A stretch of 64,000 bases of DNA from Pseudomonas agarici. Its GTDB lineage: Bacteria > Pseudomonadota > Gammaproteobacteria > Pseudomonadales > Pseudomonadaceae. The position numbers were made by a program, and so were the translations under genes. Positions 42,387 through 51,678 of the stretch are shown here, in pieces; the stretch's first letter is position 1, and every line of letters starts with the position of its first letter. The stretch spans positions 1-64,000 of the forward strand of contig NZ_FOAR01000025.1 in assembly GCF_900109755.1 (NCBI RefSeq), given 5' to 3'. Below the pieces are notes generated by a model, which was given only the letters and a program-made list of their open reading frames with translations, did not search any database and had not been told where the DNA came from.

Positions 42387-43181
42387 ATGAATATTGGTGC
42401 ATTTCGCAAGCGTCTGTTGGTCGCCGGCCTGGGTCTGGCGTTCGGCGCCGGTCTGCTGGGTCAGGCCTTTGCCGGTGAACAACTGAACACGATCAAGAAG
42501 GCGGGCGAGATCAAGATCGGCCTGGAAGGCACCTACCCGCCGTTCAGCTTTGTCGATGAAAGCGGCAAGCTCAGCGGTTTTGAGGTCGAGTTGTCCGAGG
42601 CGTTGGCCCACGAGCTGGGCGTCAAGGTCAAGCTTCAAGCCACGCCGTGGGATGGCATCCTCGCGGCCTTGGAATCCAAGCGCCTGGACGCGGTGGTCAA
42701 CCAGGTAACCATCTCCGAGGAGCGCAGGAAGAAATACGACTTCTCCGCGCCTTACACCGTCTCCGGTATTCAGGCGCTGACCCTGAAGAAGAACCTCGAC
42801 GCGATCAAGACGGCCGACGACCTGGCCGGCAAGAAAGTCGGTGTGGGCTTGGGCACCAATTACGAACAATGGCTCAAGGACAACGCGCCTAAAGCCATTA
42901 TCAAGACCTACAACGACGACCCCACCAAGTTCCAGGATCTGCGCATCGGTCGTATCGACGCCATTCTGATCGACCGCCTGGCTGCCCTGGAATACGCCAA
43001 GAAAGCCCCGGATACCGCTGCTGCCGGCGACGCCTTCTCCCGTCAGGAAGCCGGTATTGCCCTGCGCAAAGGTGAGCCTGAATTGCTCGACGCGGTGAAC
43101 AAGGCTCTCGACAAGCTGCGTGCCGATGGCACCTTGAAGCAGCTGTCCGAGAAATACTTCAACGCTGACGTCACTCAATAA
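42387..43181 (+). CDS. tcyA: periplasmic cystine-binding protein
   Basis: 264 residues from MNIGAFRKRL (ATG at 42387), with signal peptide cut after 'GQAFA' (about residue 28). 'IKIGLEGTYPPFSFVDESGKLSGFEVELSEALA' and 'LDAVVNQVTISEERRKKYDFSAPYTVSG' match the FliY/TcyA cystine-binding group of cluster-3 proteins. Its stop overlaps the next start (TAATG). It serves the TcyL-TcyN importer encoded next. Confidence 0.92.
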   Translation: MNIGAFRKRLLVAGLGLAFGAGLLGQAFAGEQLNTIKKAGEIKIGLEGTYPPFSFVDESGKLSGFEVELSEALAHELGVKVKLQATPWDGILAALESKRLDAVVNQVTISEERRKKYDFSAPYTVSGIQALTLKKNLDAIKTADDLAGKKVGVGLGTNYEQWLKDNAPKAIIKTYNDDPTKFQDLRIGRIDAILIDRLAALEYAKKAPDTAAAGDAFSRQEAGIALRKGEPELLDAVNKALDKLRADGTLKQLSEKYFNADVTQ

Positions 43182-43846
43182 TGGAAGCAGGCTTGCAACT
43201 TGCGCTGGACTCCGCGCCCTTTCTGCTCAAGGGCGCGTACTACACAGTGATTCTTAGCCTTGGCGGGATGTTTTTCGGTTTGCTGCTGGGTTTCGGCCTA
43301 GCCTTGATGCGCCTGTCGCGCTTCAAGCTGCCGAGCTGGATCGCCCGGATCTACGTGTCGTTCTTTCGTGGCACGCCGCTGTTGGTGCAGCTGTTTTTGA
43401 TCTACTACGGCTTGCCGCAAGTGGGTATCGAGCTGGATCCGATTCCGGCGGCCATGATCGGCTTTTCACTGAACATGGCTGCCTATGCGTGTGAAATTCT
43501 GCGTGCCGCCATCGCGTCCATTGAGCGTGGCCAGTGGGAAGCCGCCGCCAGTATTGGCATGACCCGTGCGCAAACCTTGCGCCGGGCCATCCTGCCGCAG
43601 GCGATGCGCACCGCCCTGCCACCCTTGGGCAACAGCTTTATTTCGCTGGTCAAGGACACGGCGCTGGCGGCGACGATCCAGGTGCCCGAGCTGTTTCGCC
43701 AAGCGCAATTGGTGTCGGCGCGCACCTTTGAAATTTTCACCATGTATCTGTCCGCGGCCCTGATCTACTGGGTGCTGGCGAGCATCCTGGCGCATTTTCA
43801 AAATCGCCTGGAAGACCGGGTCAACCGGCATGACCTGGAGCCTTGA
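43181..43846 (+). CDS. tcyL: cystine ABC transporter permease
   Basis: 221 residues with about five membrane helices. 'IYVSFFRGTPLLVQLFLIYYGLPQ' and the EAA loop 'QWEAAASIGMTRAQTLRRAILPQAM' place it in the His/Glu/Gln/cystine permease family; it probably works as a homodimer since only one permease gene is present. ATG at 43181 overlaps the tcyA stop. Confidence 0.93.
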   Translation: MEAGLQLALDSAPFLLKGAYYTVILSLGGMFFGLLLGFGLALMRLSRFKLPSWIARIYVSFFRGTPLLVQLFLIYYGLPQVGIELDPIPAAMIGFSLNMAAYACEILRAAIASIERGQWEAAASIGMTRAQTLRRAILPQAMRTALPPLGNSFISLVKDTALAATIQVPELFRQAQLVSARTFEIFTMYLSAALIYWVLASILAHFQNRLEDRVNRHDLEP

Positions 43847-43849
43847 AGC

Positions 43850-44599
43850 ATGATTGTGGTTGAAAAACTCACCAAACAATTCAAGGGGCAGGTGGTGCTC
43901 AACGGTATCGACCTTGAGGTCAAGGAAGGCGAGGTCGTTGCCATCATCGGCCCCAGCGGTTCCGGCAAGACGACCTTCCTGCGTTGCCTGAACTTCCTCG
44001 AAGAACCCTCCAGTGGGCGGATCCAGGTCGGCGATATCGAGATCGATGGCAGCCGTCCGCTGAGCCAACAGCAGAGCCTGGTGCGCCAACTGCGCCAGCA
44101 GGTGGGCTTCGTGTTCCAGAACTTCAACCTGTTTCCCCATCGCACCGCGCTGGAGAACGTCATCGAAGGCCCGCTGGTGGTCAAGAAGACTCCGCGCGAC
44201 CAGGCGCTGGCGCTGGGGCGCAAGCTGCTGGCCAAGGTCGGCCTGGCGGGCAAGGAAGACGCTTATCCGCGCCGGTTGTCCGGTGGGCAGCAGCAACGGG
44301 TGGCGATTGCCCGGGCCCTGGCGATGGAGCCGCAGGTAATCTTGTTCGATGAGCCGACCTCGGCCCTCGACCCGGAGCTGGTGGGTGAAGTATTGGCGAC
44401 CATTCGTGGTCTGGCGCAAGAAAAACGCACCATGGTCATCGTGACCCATGAAATGAGTTTTGCCCGCGATGTAGCCAACCGGGTGATCTTCTTCGACAAG
44501 GGTGTGATCGTTGAACAAGGTGAAGCCAAGGCGCTGTTTGCCGAGCCGAAAGAAGAACGTACTCGTCAATTTCTCAGTAAGTTTCTGGGTAATACGTAG
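43850..44599 (+). CDS. tcyN: cystine ABC transporter ATP-binding protein
   Basis: 249 residues. Walker A 'GPSGSGKTT', Q-loop 'FVFQNFNLFPHRT', signature 'LSGGQQQRVAIARALA', Walker B 'VILFDEPTSALDPE'. Start three bases after the permease stop. Last gene of dcyD-tcyALN. Confidence 0.95.
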   Translation: MIVVEKLTKQFKGQVVLNGIDLEVKEGEVVAIIGPSGSGKTTFLRCLNFLEEPSSGRIQVGDIEIDGSRPLSQQQSLVRQLRQQVGFVFQNFNLFPHRTALENVIEGPLVVKKTPRDQALALGRKLLAKVGLAGKEDAYPRRLSGGQQQRVAIARALAMEPQVILFDEPTSALDPELVGEVLATIRGLAQEKRTMVIVTHEMSFARDVANRVIFFDKGVIVEQGEAKALFAEPKEERTRQFLSKFLGNT

Positions 44600-45231
44600 G
44601 AATGTTCTTGAGTTGATATAGCGTACTCATGGAGAGAGTAGGCTATTCAAGGCATGACAGTTTTAACCGACCTTGGGTCATCTTATTATATGACCTGTCT
44701 GATCTTTGGAACGCTCCATTCTTAAGTTATAAGCCAGCCTTATCGGGACAGCGTGCGACGGTTGTCCAGGGTGTTCGAGCGCCGATTGCCGCGTGCGCGA
44801 GATGCCGCGCCTCTCGGCACGGCACCTACCTTGAAGTCATGCTTTTCGTGCGTCGTGACCGGCTCGCCGACTCCTGTACCGAGGCGATGCCTGGTGGAAA
44901 CTCGACGATATCCATAGGGACTTGCGACGTATCCCGGCGGCGGCTGATGTATATAGGCAACAGAAGTAGGACGTGTCCGAATAACAGCGCGATAATAATA
45001 ATTATCGATTAACGCCTTGACACTCGCACCGCAAAACTTTTAGCTGCCTTTAACAACTTGCGCGGCGTTATCCGGATGGCGCTCAAGTTTTGGTGGGGTG
45101 TCCCGGTGTTCTGGTGACACATTCTTTCGGCTGTAAGGAAACGGCGAAAGCGCCAGTGGGGGTATGTGTCTGGAAGGATCAGGCCACCTCTCGCAAGTTT
45201 AACTTTCGGCAACTATCAAAAGGACGATTTC
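44600..45231. other. 632-base gap, no supported gene
   Basis: A plus-strand frame (44629-45012) exists, but its composition ('CARCRASRHG', poly-Ile end) is not protein-like and it has no ribosome site. Small palindromes: GGTCAT-N8-ATGACC near 44686 and CGATAAT-aata-ATTATCG at 44990-45007. The sequence 45100-45231 should hold the promoter of the next gene, whose ribosome site is AAAGGA at 45219-45224. Confidence 0.4.
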
Positions 45232-45987
45232 ATGAACTATCCCCTGGAGCATTCCCGGCTCGCACCGCCCGTCGTTCCGCAAGCCAACAGGCGCGGTATC
45301 GGTCGCGTGGCCGCTGAGCAATTGTCGATCACGATCCCGGTCTATCCCGGTATGGACGAAGGGGATCTGGTCGAGTTGTTCTGGGACGGTTGTTATGTGA
45401 CGTCCAGGCAGCTCCTGGCCGGTGAGGCCGGCCAGCCGATCAGCCTGCGAGTGCCGGAAAGTTTTATTCTTGAAGGAGTGGCGCGGATTCACTACCACCT
45501 GATGCGCGTCGGTCGCGCCGCCCTGGTGTCGCCGATGCTCAAGCTGCCGGTCAAGCTGGCCTGCCCCGGCGGGCTGCCGATCGACGAGGAGAACCAGGGC
45601 CTGGCGCCACTGATCATTCCTGGGCCTATCGGTCGCTATGGGGTCAATCCACGCCAGATGAAGCGCGGGGTGCCGCTGACCTTGGCACCTTATCTCAACA
45701 TGGCCGCCGAGGATGAAATCACGTTGCTCTGGGGCGATGTCCGGCTCGACCTGCCGAAGCTGGCCCCGGCGGATATCGGTAAGCCGGTCACGGTATTCGT
45801 TCCCGCCGGGGTGATCCAGGAAGCGGGGGAGGATCGCGGGTTGGACATCACCTACTGCGTGATCGACCGGGTCGGTAACAACTCCCGCTGGGCGCCAGTA
45901 CGAAGGTTGCGGGTGGGCACCTCGCGGCATTTCATCAGGACTTGCAAAGCTCCCTTCAAACTCGCCTGCCAACGCCGTCGAGAGTGA
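45232..45987 (+). CDS. unknown protein with two tandem beta-type modules
   Basis: 251 residues from MNYPLEHSRL (ATG at 45232, AAAGGA upstream). No signal peptide or membrane segment. Residues about 24-115 and 140-235 look like two copies of one module: each has 'P-x-Y-x-x-M', then 'D-x-(V/I)-x-L-x-W-x-(D/G)', a Gly-Gln/Lys-Pro-(I/V) step, 'V-P-x-(S/G)-(F/V)-I-x-E', and 'I-x-Y-x-(L/V)-x-(R/D)-(V/R)-(G/V)-x-x-(A/S)'. Similar modules occur in long Ig-like-repeat proteins of Pseudomonas, but I cannot name the family. Function unknown. Confidence 0.7.
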   Translation: MNYPLEHSRLAPPVVPQANRRGIGRVAAEQLSITIPVYPGMDEGDLVELFWDGCYVTSRQLLAGEAGQPISLRVPESFILEGVARIHYHLMRVGRAALVSPMLKLPVKLACPGGLPIDEENQGLAPLIIPGPIGRYGVNPRQMKRGVPLTLAPYLNMAAEDEITLLWGDVRLDLPKLAPADIGKPVTVFVPAGVIQEAGEDRGLDITYCVIDRVGNNSRWAPVRRLRVGTSRHFIRTCKAPFKLACQRRRE

Positions 45988-46161
45988 AGGCGGAACTGTT
46001 ATGTCTGTTTAGGGTATATGAACCGGACCACCAGCTCCGCTTGATTTCGCTTGCGTCGCCCTGGCGATAGCCCCTCGGTCGGCGAGGCTGTGGAACAAGC
46101 GCTGAGAGAACCGAGCAGAGTGATATATTCGGAACACTCACGGCAACCCGCGCAGACCTCG

Positions 46162-46791
46162 ATGAAAACCCTCGACCCCGACGATCTCGAACAGATTGCT
46201 TCCACCACCCTCGGTCACTACAACCGCAGCGCCGAGGGTTTTCGCGAAGGTACCCGCGACCATGATGTGAGTCAGAACATCGATGCGCTGCTACGGCATC
46301 TCCAGGGTGCGGCGCCGTTTACCGTGCTGGACTTCGGTTGCGGCCCTGGACGGGATTTACCGGCCTTCACTCGCATGGGCCATATCGCGGTTGGCCTCGA
46401 CGGTTCCGAGCGCTTTGCGCAAATGGCCCGCGAAGACAGCGGTTGCGAAGTGCTGCAACAGAACTTCCTCGACCTTGACTTGGCGCCTGAACGCTTCGAC
46501 GGCATCTTCGCCAACGCTGTGCTGTTCCATATCCCGCGCCAGGAACTGCCACGGGTACTGCGGCAATTGCATGCCACGCTCAAGCCGGGCGGAGTACTGT
46601 TCAGCTCCAATCCGCGCGGGGAAAACCAGGAGGGCTGGAATGGCGAACGGTATGGTTCGTACCACGACCTGAACGCCTGGCGCGCACTGCTGACGGCGGC
46701 GGGCTTTGTCGAACTGGAACACTACTATCGCCCCGCCGGACTGCCGCGTGAGCAACAGCCGTGGTTGGCGAGTGTGTGGCGCAGGATCTGA
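46162..46791 (+). CDS. class I SAM-dependent methyltransferase
   Basis: 209 residues from MKTLDPDDLE (ATG at 46162). Motif I 'VLDFGCGPGRDLPAF' (about 53-67), acidic strand-2 end 'VGLDGSERFAQMA', motif 'FDGIFANAVLFHIPRQELP' and 'LRQLHATLKPGGVLFSSNPR' give a complete Methyltransf_11/25-type domain. 'HYNRSAEGFREGTRDHDVSQN' at the start is typical of a small-molecule methyltransferase group. It is near the ssu genes but convergent with them. Substrate unknown. Confidence 0.87.
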   Translation: MKTLDPDDLEQIASTTLGHYNRSAEGFREGTRDHDVSQNIDALLRHLQGAAPFTVLDFGCGPGRDLPAFTRMGHIAVGLDGSERFAQMAREDSGCEVLQQNFLDLDLAPERFDGIFANAVLFHIPRQELPRVLRQLHATLKPGGVLFSSNPRGENQEGWNGERYGSYHDLNAWRALLTAAGFVELEHYYRPAGLPREQQPWLASVWRRI

Positions 46792-46872
46792 AGTCAGACC
46801 CCGATGTGCAGATGAACACCGTTGCGACAAGCCCACTCGCCATAAGCGGGCAGGCTGGTAGGTGCTCGACGT

Positions 46873-47088
46873 TTATAGCTTGGCGATGGACACTTCGGTG
46901 GATTTCACAAAGGCGATCACTTCACTGCCGACCCGCAAGTCCAACTCTTTCACCGAGCGGGTGGTGATCACCGAAGTGACGATCCCGGAGGCGGTCTGTA
47001 CGTCGATTTCCGACAGCACGTCACCGGTGACGATTTCCTTGATGGTGCCTTTGAACTGGTTGCGAACGTTGATGGCTTTGATGGTCAT
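46873..47088 (-). CDS. ssuF: molbindin-like protein SsuF (single TOBE domain)
   Basis: 71 residues from MTIKAINVRNQFKG (ATG at 47088). One Mop/TOBE domain: 'NQFKGTIKEIVTGDVLSEIDVQTASGIVTSVITTRSVKEL' followed by 'GSEVIAFVKSTEVSI'. Such proteins bind molybdate-type oxyanions. As the last gene of ssuEADCBF it matches SsuF of P. putida, where it is needed for sulfonate use by an unknown mechanism. Confidence 0.92.
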   Translation of the reverse strand: MTIKAINVRNQFKGTIKEIVTGDVLSEIDVQTASGIVTSVITTRSVKELDLRVGSEVIAFVKSTEVSIAKL

Positions 47089-47130
47089 GACGTTGATTCC
47101 TGTTATTGACTGAATAGGCAAGGCGTTGAT

Positions 47131-47937
47131 TTACAGCGCCCAACGCAATTGCGTGGGCAAGGGCGAAACAGGTTCCGGCGCGGGCGGTACGCCTGGCAGC
47201 GCCAGCACTCGATGCAATACCTCGGTCTCCAACGCCGCCAGGCGATGGGAGCCACGCACCCGAGGGCGCGGCAGTTCGACCTGGAGGTCGAGGCCGATTT
47301 GGCCCTCTTCGATCAGGATCACCCGATCGGCGATGGCCACGGCCTCGCTGACGTCATGAGTCACCAGCAGCACGGTGAAACCGTGCTGCTGCCAGAGACG
47401 CTCGATCAGGTGTTGCATTTCGATCCGGGTCAGGGCGTCCAGTGCCCCCAGCGGTTCGTCGAGCAACAGCAGTCGCGGTTGGTGAATCAGGGCACGGGCC
47501 AGGGCCACGCGCTGTTTCTGGCCGCCGGACAAGGCCGCCGGCCAGTCATTGGCGCGGTCCGCCAGGCCGACCGCTTCCAGGGCTTGCAGGGCCTGTGGTC
47601 GCCAGTGACCCGTGAGGCCGAGACCGACGTTGTCGATGATCTTTTTCCAGGGCAGCAACCGCGCTTCCTGGAACATCAGCCGGGTGTCTTCGTGGGCTTC
47701 GCTCAGGGCTGCGGAACCGGCCAACAAATCGCCACCGGTCGGTTGTTCAAGGCCGGCCAACAAGCGCAGTAGCGTGCTTTTGCCGCAGCCGCTGCGACCG
47801 ACCACGGCGACAAACTGGCCGGCCGGAATATGCAGGTCGATCTCGCGCAGTACCTGGCGTTCGCCGAAGGTCTTTTGCAGCTTGCGCACCGCCAGGGGAA
47901 TACCGCGTAGCAGGCGTGGAGGTTGTTGGGCTGTCAT
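47131..47937 (-). CDS. ssuB: alkanesulfonate ABC transporter ATPase
   Basis: 268 residues. Walker A 'GRSGCGKST', 'FQEARLLPWKKI' (Q-loop, typical of the nitrate/sulfonate/taurine group), signature 'LSGGQKQRVALARALI', Walker B 'LLLLDEPLGALD'. ATG at 47937 overlaps the ssuC stop. Energises uptake through SsuC with SsuA as binding protein. Confidence 0.94.
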   Translation of the reverse strand: MTAQQPPRLLRGIPLAVRKLQKTFGERQVLREIDLHIPAGQFVAVVGRSGCGKSTLLRLLAGLEQPTGGDLLAGSAALSEAHEDTRLMFQEARLLPWKKIIDNVGLGLTGHWRPQALQALEAVGLADRANDWPAALSGGQKQRVALARALIHQPRLLLLDEPLGALDALTRIEMQHLIERLWQQHGFTVLLVTHDVSEAVAIADRVILIEEGQIGLDLQVELPRPRVRGSHRLAALETEVLHRVLALPGVPPAPEPVSPLPTQLRWAL

Positions 47938-48725
47938 GCGTCACCGCCTTTGGTCACTTGATACGCCGGATGCCAGCGCAGCCAGACACGTTCCAGACCG
48001 CGCGCGGCCAGGTCGGCGAGCTTGCCGAGCGCGGCGTAGAGCACGATGGACAGGACCACCACGTCGGTCTGCAAGAACTCCCGGGCGTTCATTGCCAGGT
48101 AGCCGATACCGGCGTTGGCCGAGATGGTTTCCGCGACGATCAGCGTCAACCACATAAAGCCCAGGGCGAAGCGCACGCCCACCAGAATCGACGGCAGCGC
48201 GCCCGGCAGGATCACCTGACGGAACAGGCCAAAGCCGGACAGCCCATAGCTGCGGGCCATTTCCACCAGGGCCGGATCGACGTTGCGGATGCCGTGGTAG
48301 GTGTTGAGATAGATCGGGAACAAGGTGCCCAGGGCCACCAGGAAAATCTTCGCTGACTCGTCGATGCCGAACCACAGGATCACCAGCGGGATCAGGGCCA
48401 GGTGCGGCACGTTGCGGATCATCTGCAGCGAGCTGTCGAGCAGGCGCTCACCCCATTTCGACAGACCGGTGATAAAGCCCAGGACCAGGCCGATACTGCC
48501 ACCGATGGCAAAGCCGATACCGGCGCGCCAGCCGCTGATGGCCAGGTGTTTCCAGATATCGCCGCTCTGCACCAGCGCAACGCCAACTTCAATCACGGCG
48601 CTCGGCGCGGGAAGTATCCGGGTCGACAGCCAGCCGGCCGAGACCGACAACTGCCACACCACCAGTAACAGCAGCGGTAGGGCCCAAGGTGCGAACCTGT
48701 GGGTGATTTTGCTCAGGGTCGTCAT
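47934..48725 (-). CDS. ssuC: alkanesulfonate ABC transporter permease
   Basis: 263 residues, about six membrane helices. 'GLILGFITGLSKWGERLLDSSLQMIRNVPHLALIPLVILWFG'-type central region and the EAA loop 'LVEMARSYGLSGFGLFRQVILPGAL' are those of BPD permeases for sulfonates. Nine bases after ssuD and overlapping ssuB by four. Confidence 0.94.
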   Translation of the reverse strand: MTTLSKITHRFAPWALPLLLLVVWQLSVSAGWLSTRILPAPSAVIEVGVALVQSGDIWKHLAISGWRAGIGFAIGGSIGLVLGFITGLSKWGERLLDSSLQMIRNVPHLALIPLVILWFGIDESAKIFLVALGTLFPIYLNTYHGIRNVDPALVEMARSYGLSGFGLFRQVILPGALPSILVGVRFALGFMWLTLIVAETISANAGIGYLAMNAREFLQTDVVVLSIVLYAALGKLADLAARGLERVWLRWHPAYQVTKGGDA

Positions 48726-48734
48726 AGCGCGGTC

Positions 48735-49883
48735 TCAACGCTGGGACGCGGCTTTGGGCAAGATGTCGTTGGCGACCATCTCACCGAAAGGGCTGGCGTA
48801 ACCGGCGCTTTTCGGCAGTTCCGGGCGTTCGATATCCAAGTGTGGGAACAGCAACTCGGCCACCCGGTAGGACTCTTCCAGGTGGGGATAACCGGAGAAG
48901 ATAAAGGTGTCGATGCCCAGGTCCGCGTATTCCTTGACCCGCGCCGCGACCGTCGGGCCGTCGCCCACCAGCGCTGTGCCGGCACCGCCACGTACCAGGC
49001 CGACCCCGGCCCAGAGGTTCGGGCTGACTTCCAGGTTATCGCGGCTGCCACCGTGCAGGGCCGCCATGCGCTGCTGACCAACGGAGTCGAAGCGCGCCAG
49101 GGACTTCTGCGCGCGGGCGATAGTCTCGTCGTCCAGGTGGGAGATGAGGCTGTCAGCGGCTTGCCAGGCTTGGGCATTGGTGGGGCGAACGATCACGTGT
49201 AGGCGGATGCCGAAGCGCACGGTGCGCCCAAGCTTGGCGGCCTTGGCGCGGACCTGTTCGATCTTCTCGGCGACGGCGGCCGGTGGTTCGCCCCAAGTCA
49301 GGACCATGTCCACCTGTTCGGCGGCGAGGTCCTGGGCGGCTTCCGAGGAGCCGCCGAAGTACAGCGGTGGACGCGGTTGCTGGATCGGCGGATAGAGCAG
49401 CTTGGCGCCTTTGACGCTGATGTGCTGGCCATCGTAATCGACGGTTTCGCCTTCCAGCACGCGGCGCCAGATACGGGTGAATTCCACCGAGGCCTGGTAA
49501 CGCTCTTCGTGGCTGAGGAACAGGCCGTCACCGGCCAACTCGTCCGGGTCGCCGCCTGTCACCAGATTGAACAGCGCACGGCCACCGGACAGCCGGTCAA
49601 GGGTCGCGGCCTGGCGTGCCGCCACTGTTGGAGAAATAATTCCAGGGCGCAGGGCAACGAGGAATTTCAGGCGTTGGGTCACCGGGATAAGCGAGGCGGC
49701 GACCAGCCAGGAGTCCTCGCAGGACCGTCCGGTGGGGATCAGCACACCGCCGAAACCGAGGCGGTCGGCGGCCTGGGCCACTTGCTGCAGATAGCCGTGA
49801 TCGACGGCGCGAGCGCCTTCGGCGGTGCCCAGGTAATGGCCGTCGCCGTGGGTAGGCAGGAACCAGAAAATATTGAGGCTCAT
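48735..49883 (-). CDS. ssuD: FMNH2-dependent alkanesulfonate monooxygenase
   Basis: 382 residues, usual for SsuD. 'NIFWFLPTHGDGHYLGT' at the start, 'GRALFNLVTGGDPDELAGDGLFLSHEERY' and 'FSGYPHLEESYRVAELLFP' are hallmark segments of the bacterial-luciferase-like family. It splits C1-C14 alkanesulfonates to aldehyde and sulfite with O2 and FMNH2 provided by SsuE. Lies 25 bases after ssuA in the ssuEADCBF operon. Confidence 0.95.
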   Translation of the reverse strand: MSLNIFWFLPTHGDGHYLGTAEGARAVDHGYLQQVAQAADRLGFGGVLIPTGRSCEDSWLVAASLIPVTQRLKFLVALRPGIISPTVAARQAATLDRLSGGRALFNLVTGGDPDELAGDGLFLSHEERYQASVEFTRIWRRVLEGETVDYDGQHISVKGAKLLYPPIQQPRPPLYFGGSSEAAQDLAAEQVDMVLTWGEPPAAVAEKIEQVRAKAAKLGRTVRFGIRLHVIVRPTNAQAWQAADSLISHLDDETIARAQKSLARFDSVGQQRMAALHGGSRDNLEVSPNLWAGVGLVRGGAGTALVGDGPTVAARVKEYADLGIDTFIFSGYPHLEESYRVAELLFPHLDIERPELPKSAGYASPFGEMVANDILPKAASQR

Positions 49884-49908
49884 GGAGTGGTTTCCTAAGG
49901 AATAGGGT

Positions 49909-50874
49909 TCAAGGTGCAGTGGTAACGGCGGCTGAGGGGGACCAGATCACGTCCTTGATACTCAGCGGTTTGGGAATCAATTTGAGTCGGTAGAAGCTGT
50001 CGGCGATTTTCTGTTGACCCGCGATCACCTCGGGAGTGAGGAACTGCGCGCCATAACCTTGGCGTTTCACCGAGATCAGCGTGATATCGGCGGGCACGCC
50101 GAGCAGCGGCGCGAGTTGGGCGGTGACTTCCTGGGGATTGGCTTTGGACCAGTCACCGACGGCGCGGATTTCTTCCACCAGGGTCTTGATCACCTGCGGA
50201 TGTTTTTCGGCGTAGGGCTTGGTCGCCAGATAGAACTGGTGGTTGTCCACCAGGCCGCTACCGTCACGCAGCGTGCGGGCCTGGAGTTGTTGTTCGGCGG
50301 CGGCCTGGTACGGATCCCAGATCACCCAGGCATCGACGCTGCCCCGCTCGAAGGCGGCGCGGGCATCGGCGGGCGGCAGGTAGACGGCCTCGATATCGCT
50401 GTACCCGAGGCCGGCGTCTTCCAGGGCGCGGACCAACAGGTAATGGACATTGGAGCCTTTGTTGAGGACGACTTTCTTGCCTTTGAGTTCGCGCACCGAC
50501 TGGATCGGCGAGTCCTTGGGCACCAGGATCGCCTCACTGGTCGGTGCCGGCGGTTCGGAGGCGACATACAACAGGTCGGCACCGGCGGCCTGGGCGAAGA
50601 CCGGAGGGGTTTCGCCGGTAACGCCGAAGTCGATGGAGCCGACGTTCAATCCTTCGAGCAGTTGCGGGCCACCGGGAAATTCGGTCCATTGCACCTGGAT
50701 GCCCTGGGCGGCGAGGCGTTTTTCCAGGGTGCCCTTGGCCTTGAGCATCACCAGGGTGCCGTATTTCTGATAGCCGATGCGGATTGAGTCGGCTTGAGCT
50801 TGGGAAATGACGCCGAAGGTGACAGCCGCGGCAAACAGAGCGACCAGACCGCGACGCAAAATGACAGTGCGCAT
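49909..50874 (-). CDS. ssuA: periplasmic alkanesulfonate-binding protein
   Basis: 321 residues, signal peptide cut after 'VISQAQA' (about residue 28), then 'DSIRIGYQKYGTLVMLKAKGTLEKRL', diagnostic of SsuA-type binding proteins. 'DFGVTGETPPVFAQAAGADLLYV' and 'DAWVIWDPYQAAAE' line the sulfonate site. Second gene of the operon, 98 bases after ssuE; hands sulfonates to SsuBC. Confidence 0.94.
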   Translation of the reverse strand: MRTVILRRGLVALFAAAVTFGVISQAQADSIRIGYQKYGTLVMLKAKGTLEKRLAAQGIQVQWTEFPGGPQLLEGLNVGSIDFGVTGETPPVFAQAAGADLLYVASEPPAPTSEAILVPKDSPIQSVRELKGKKVVLNKGSNVHYLLVRALEDAGLGYSDIEAVYLPPADARAAFERGSVDAWVIWDPYQAAAEQQLQARTLRDGSGLVDNHQFYLATKPYAEKHPQVIKTLVEEIRAVGDWSKANPQEVTAQLAPLLGVPADITLISVKRQGYGAQFLTPEVIAGQQKIADSFYRLKLIPKPLSIKDVIWSPSAAVTTAP

Positions 50875-50972
50875 GGCGCTCTCCTTTTTGCAGTGAAGGT
50901 TTTGGCTGCACCTGCTTGCCCGTTGGCGGGCGAGTAAGGCCAGTACATCGATGTCGGTATCAGTGCAGCGGC

Positions 50973-51566
50973 TTAGATGCTCCAGCGAGCACTCAGCAGA
51001 CGATCATTCAACAGTGCCGGGTCAAGGGGTTTGGGGCGGCGCGCCAAGGCGCTGTGGAACTGCTCCAGGGCCTCGATCAGACGCTGTTCCAGGATCGGCA
51101 GCAGTTGCGCTTGGGCGCTGCCTTCGCCATAGGCGATCTGACTGTCCTCGGCAAAAATGCCGTGGAGCATCTCCTGTGCCTTCAACGCGGCCAGGACCGG
51201 CTTGAGCGCATAGTCCACGGCGAGCATGTGAGCGATGCTGCCGCCAGTGGCCATGGGCAGTACCACTTTGTGACTCAAGGCGCGCTCGGGTAGTAGGTCG
51301 AGCAGGGATTTCAAGGCCCCGGAGAACGAGGCCTTGTACACCGGGGTGGCGATGACCAGGCCGTCGGCGTTTTCAATTTGTTGCAGCAGGTCGACAATCT
51401 GCGGGCTGCCAAAGCGTGCATGGAGCAGGTCTTCGGCGTTGAAGTCGCGGATTTGGTAGCTCACGACTTCGATGCCTTGCTGGTTAAGCCAGCGTTTGGC
51501 GTGGTCCAGCAATACCCCGGAGCGTGATCGCTGGCTGGGGCTTCCTCCGAGTGTCACGACCAGCAT
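50973..51566 (-). CDS. ssuE: NAD(P)H-dependent FMN reductase of the sulfonate system
   Basis: 197 residues. Flavodoxin-like fold: 'LVVTLGGSPSQRSRSGVLLDHA' (phosphate loop), 'LVIATPVYKASFSGALKSLLDLLPE' and 'KVVLPMATGGSIAHMLAVDYALKPVL' are the SsuE/MsuE landmarks. It reduces FMN for SsuD. First gene of the operon; its promoter should lie in 51567-51797. Confidence 0.94.
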   Translation of the reverse strand: MLVVTLGGSPSQRSRSGVLLDHAKRWLNQQGIEVVSYQIRDFNAEDLLHARFGSPQIVDLLQQIENADGLVIATPVYKASFSGALKSLLDLLPERALSHKVVLPMATGGSIAHMLAVDYALKPVLAALKAQEMLHGIFAEDSQIAYGEGSAQAQLLPILEQRLIEALEQFHSALARRPKPLDPALLNDRLLSARWSI

Positions 51567-51678
51567 GAAGGTCTTTCCTCAAACGTGTGTCGGCGATTCG
51601 CGGTCTGCGATCTCGCTGGTTTGGGCAGACCTTACCAGTCAATTTATATGTCTATAAATCTTATTTTTTCATTTATTT

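Noticed and set aside
44629..45012. Plus-strand frame of 127 codons after tcyN
   Set aside because: No ribosome site, Arg/Cys/Ser-rich text and an Ile run at the end; not protein-like.
46800..46872. Extra small gene between the methyltransferase and ssuF
   Set aside because: Only about 80 bases between the two convergent genes, with no start plus ribosome site.
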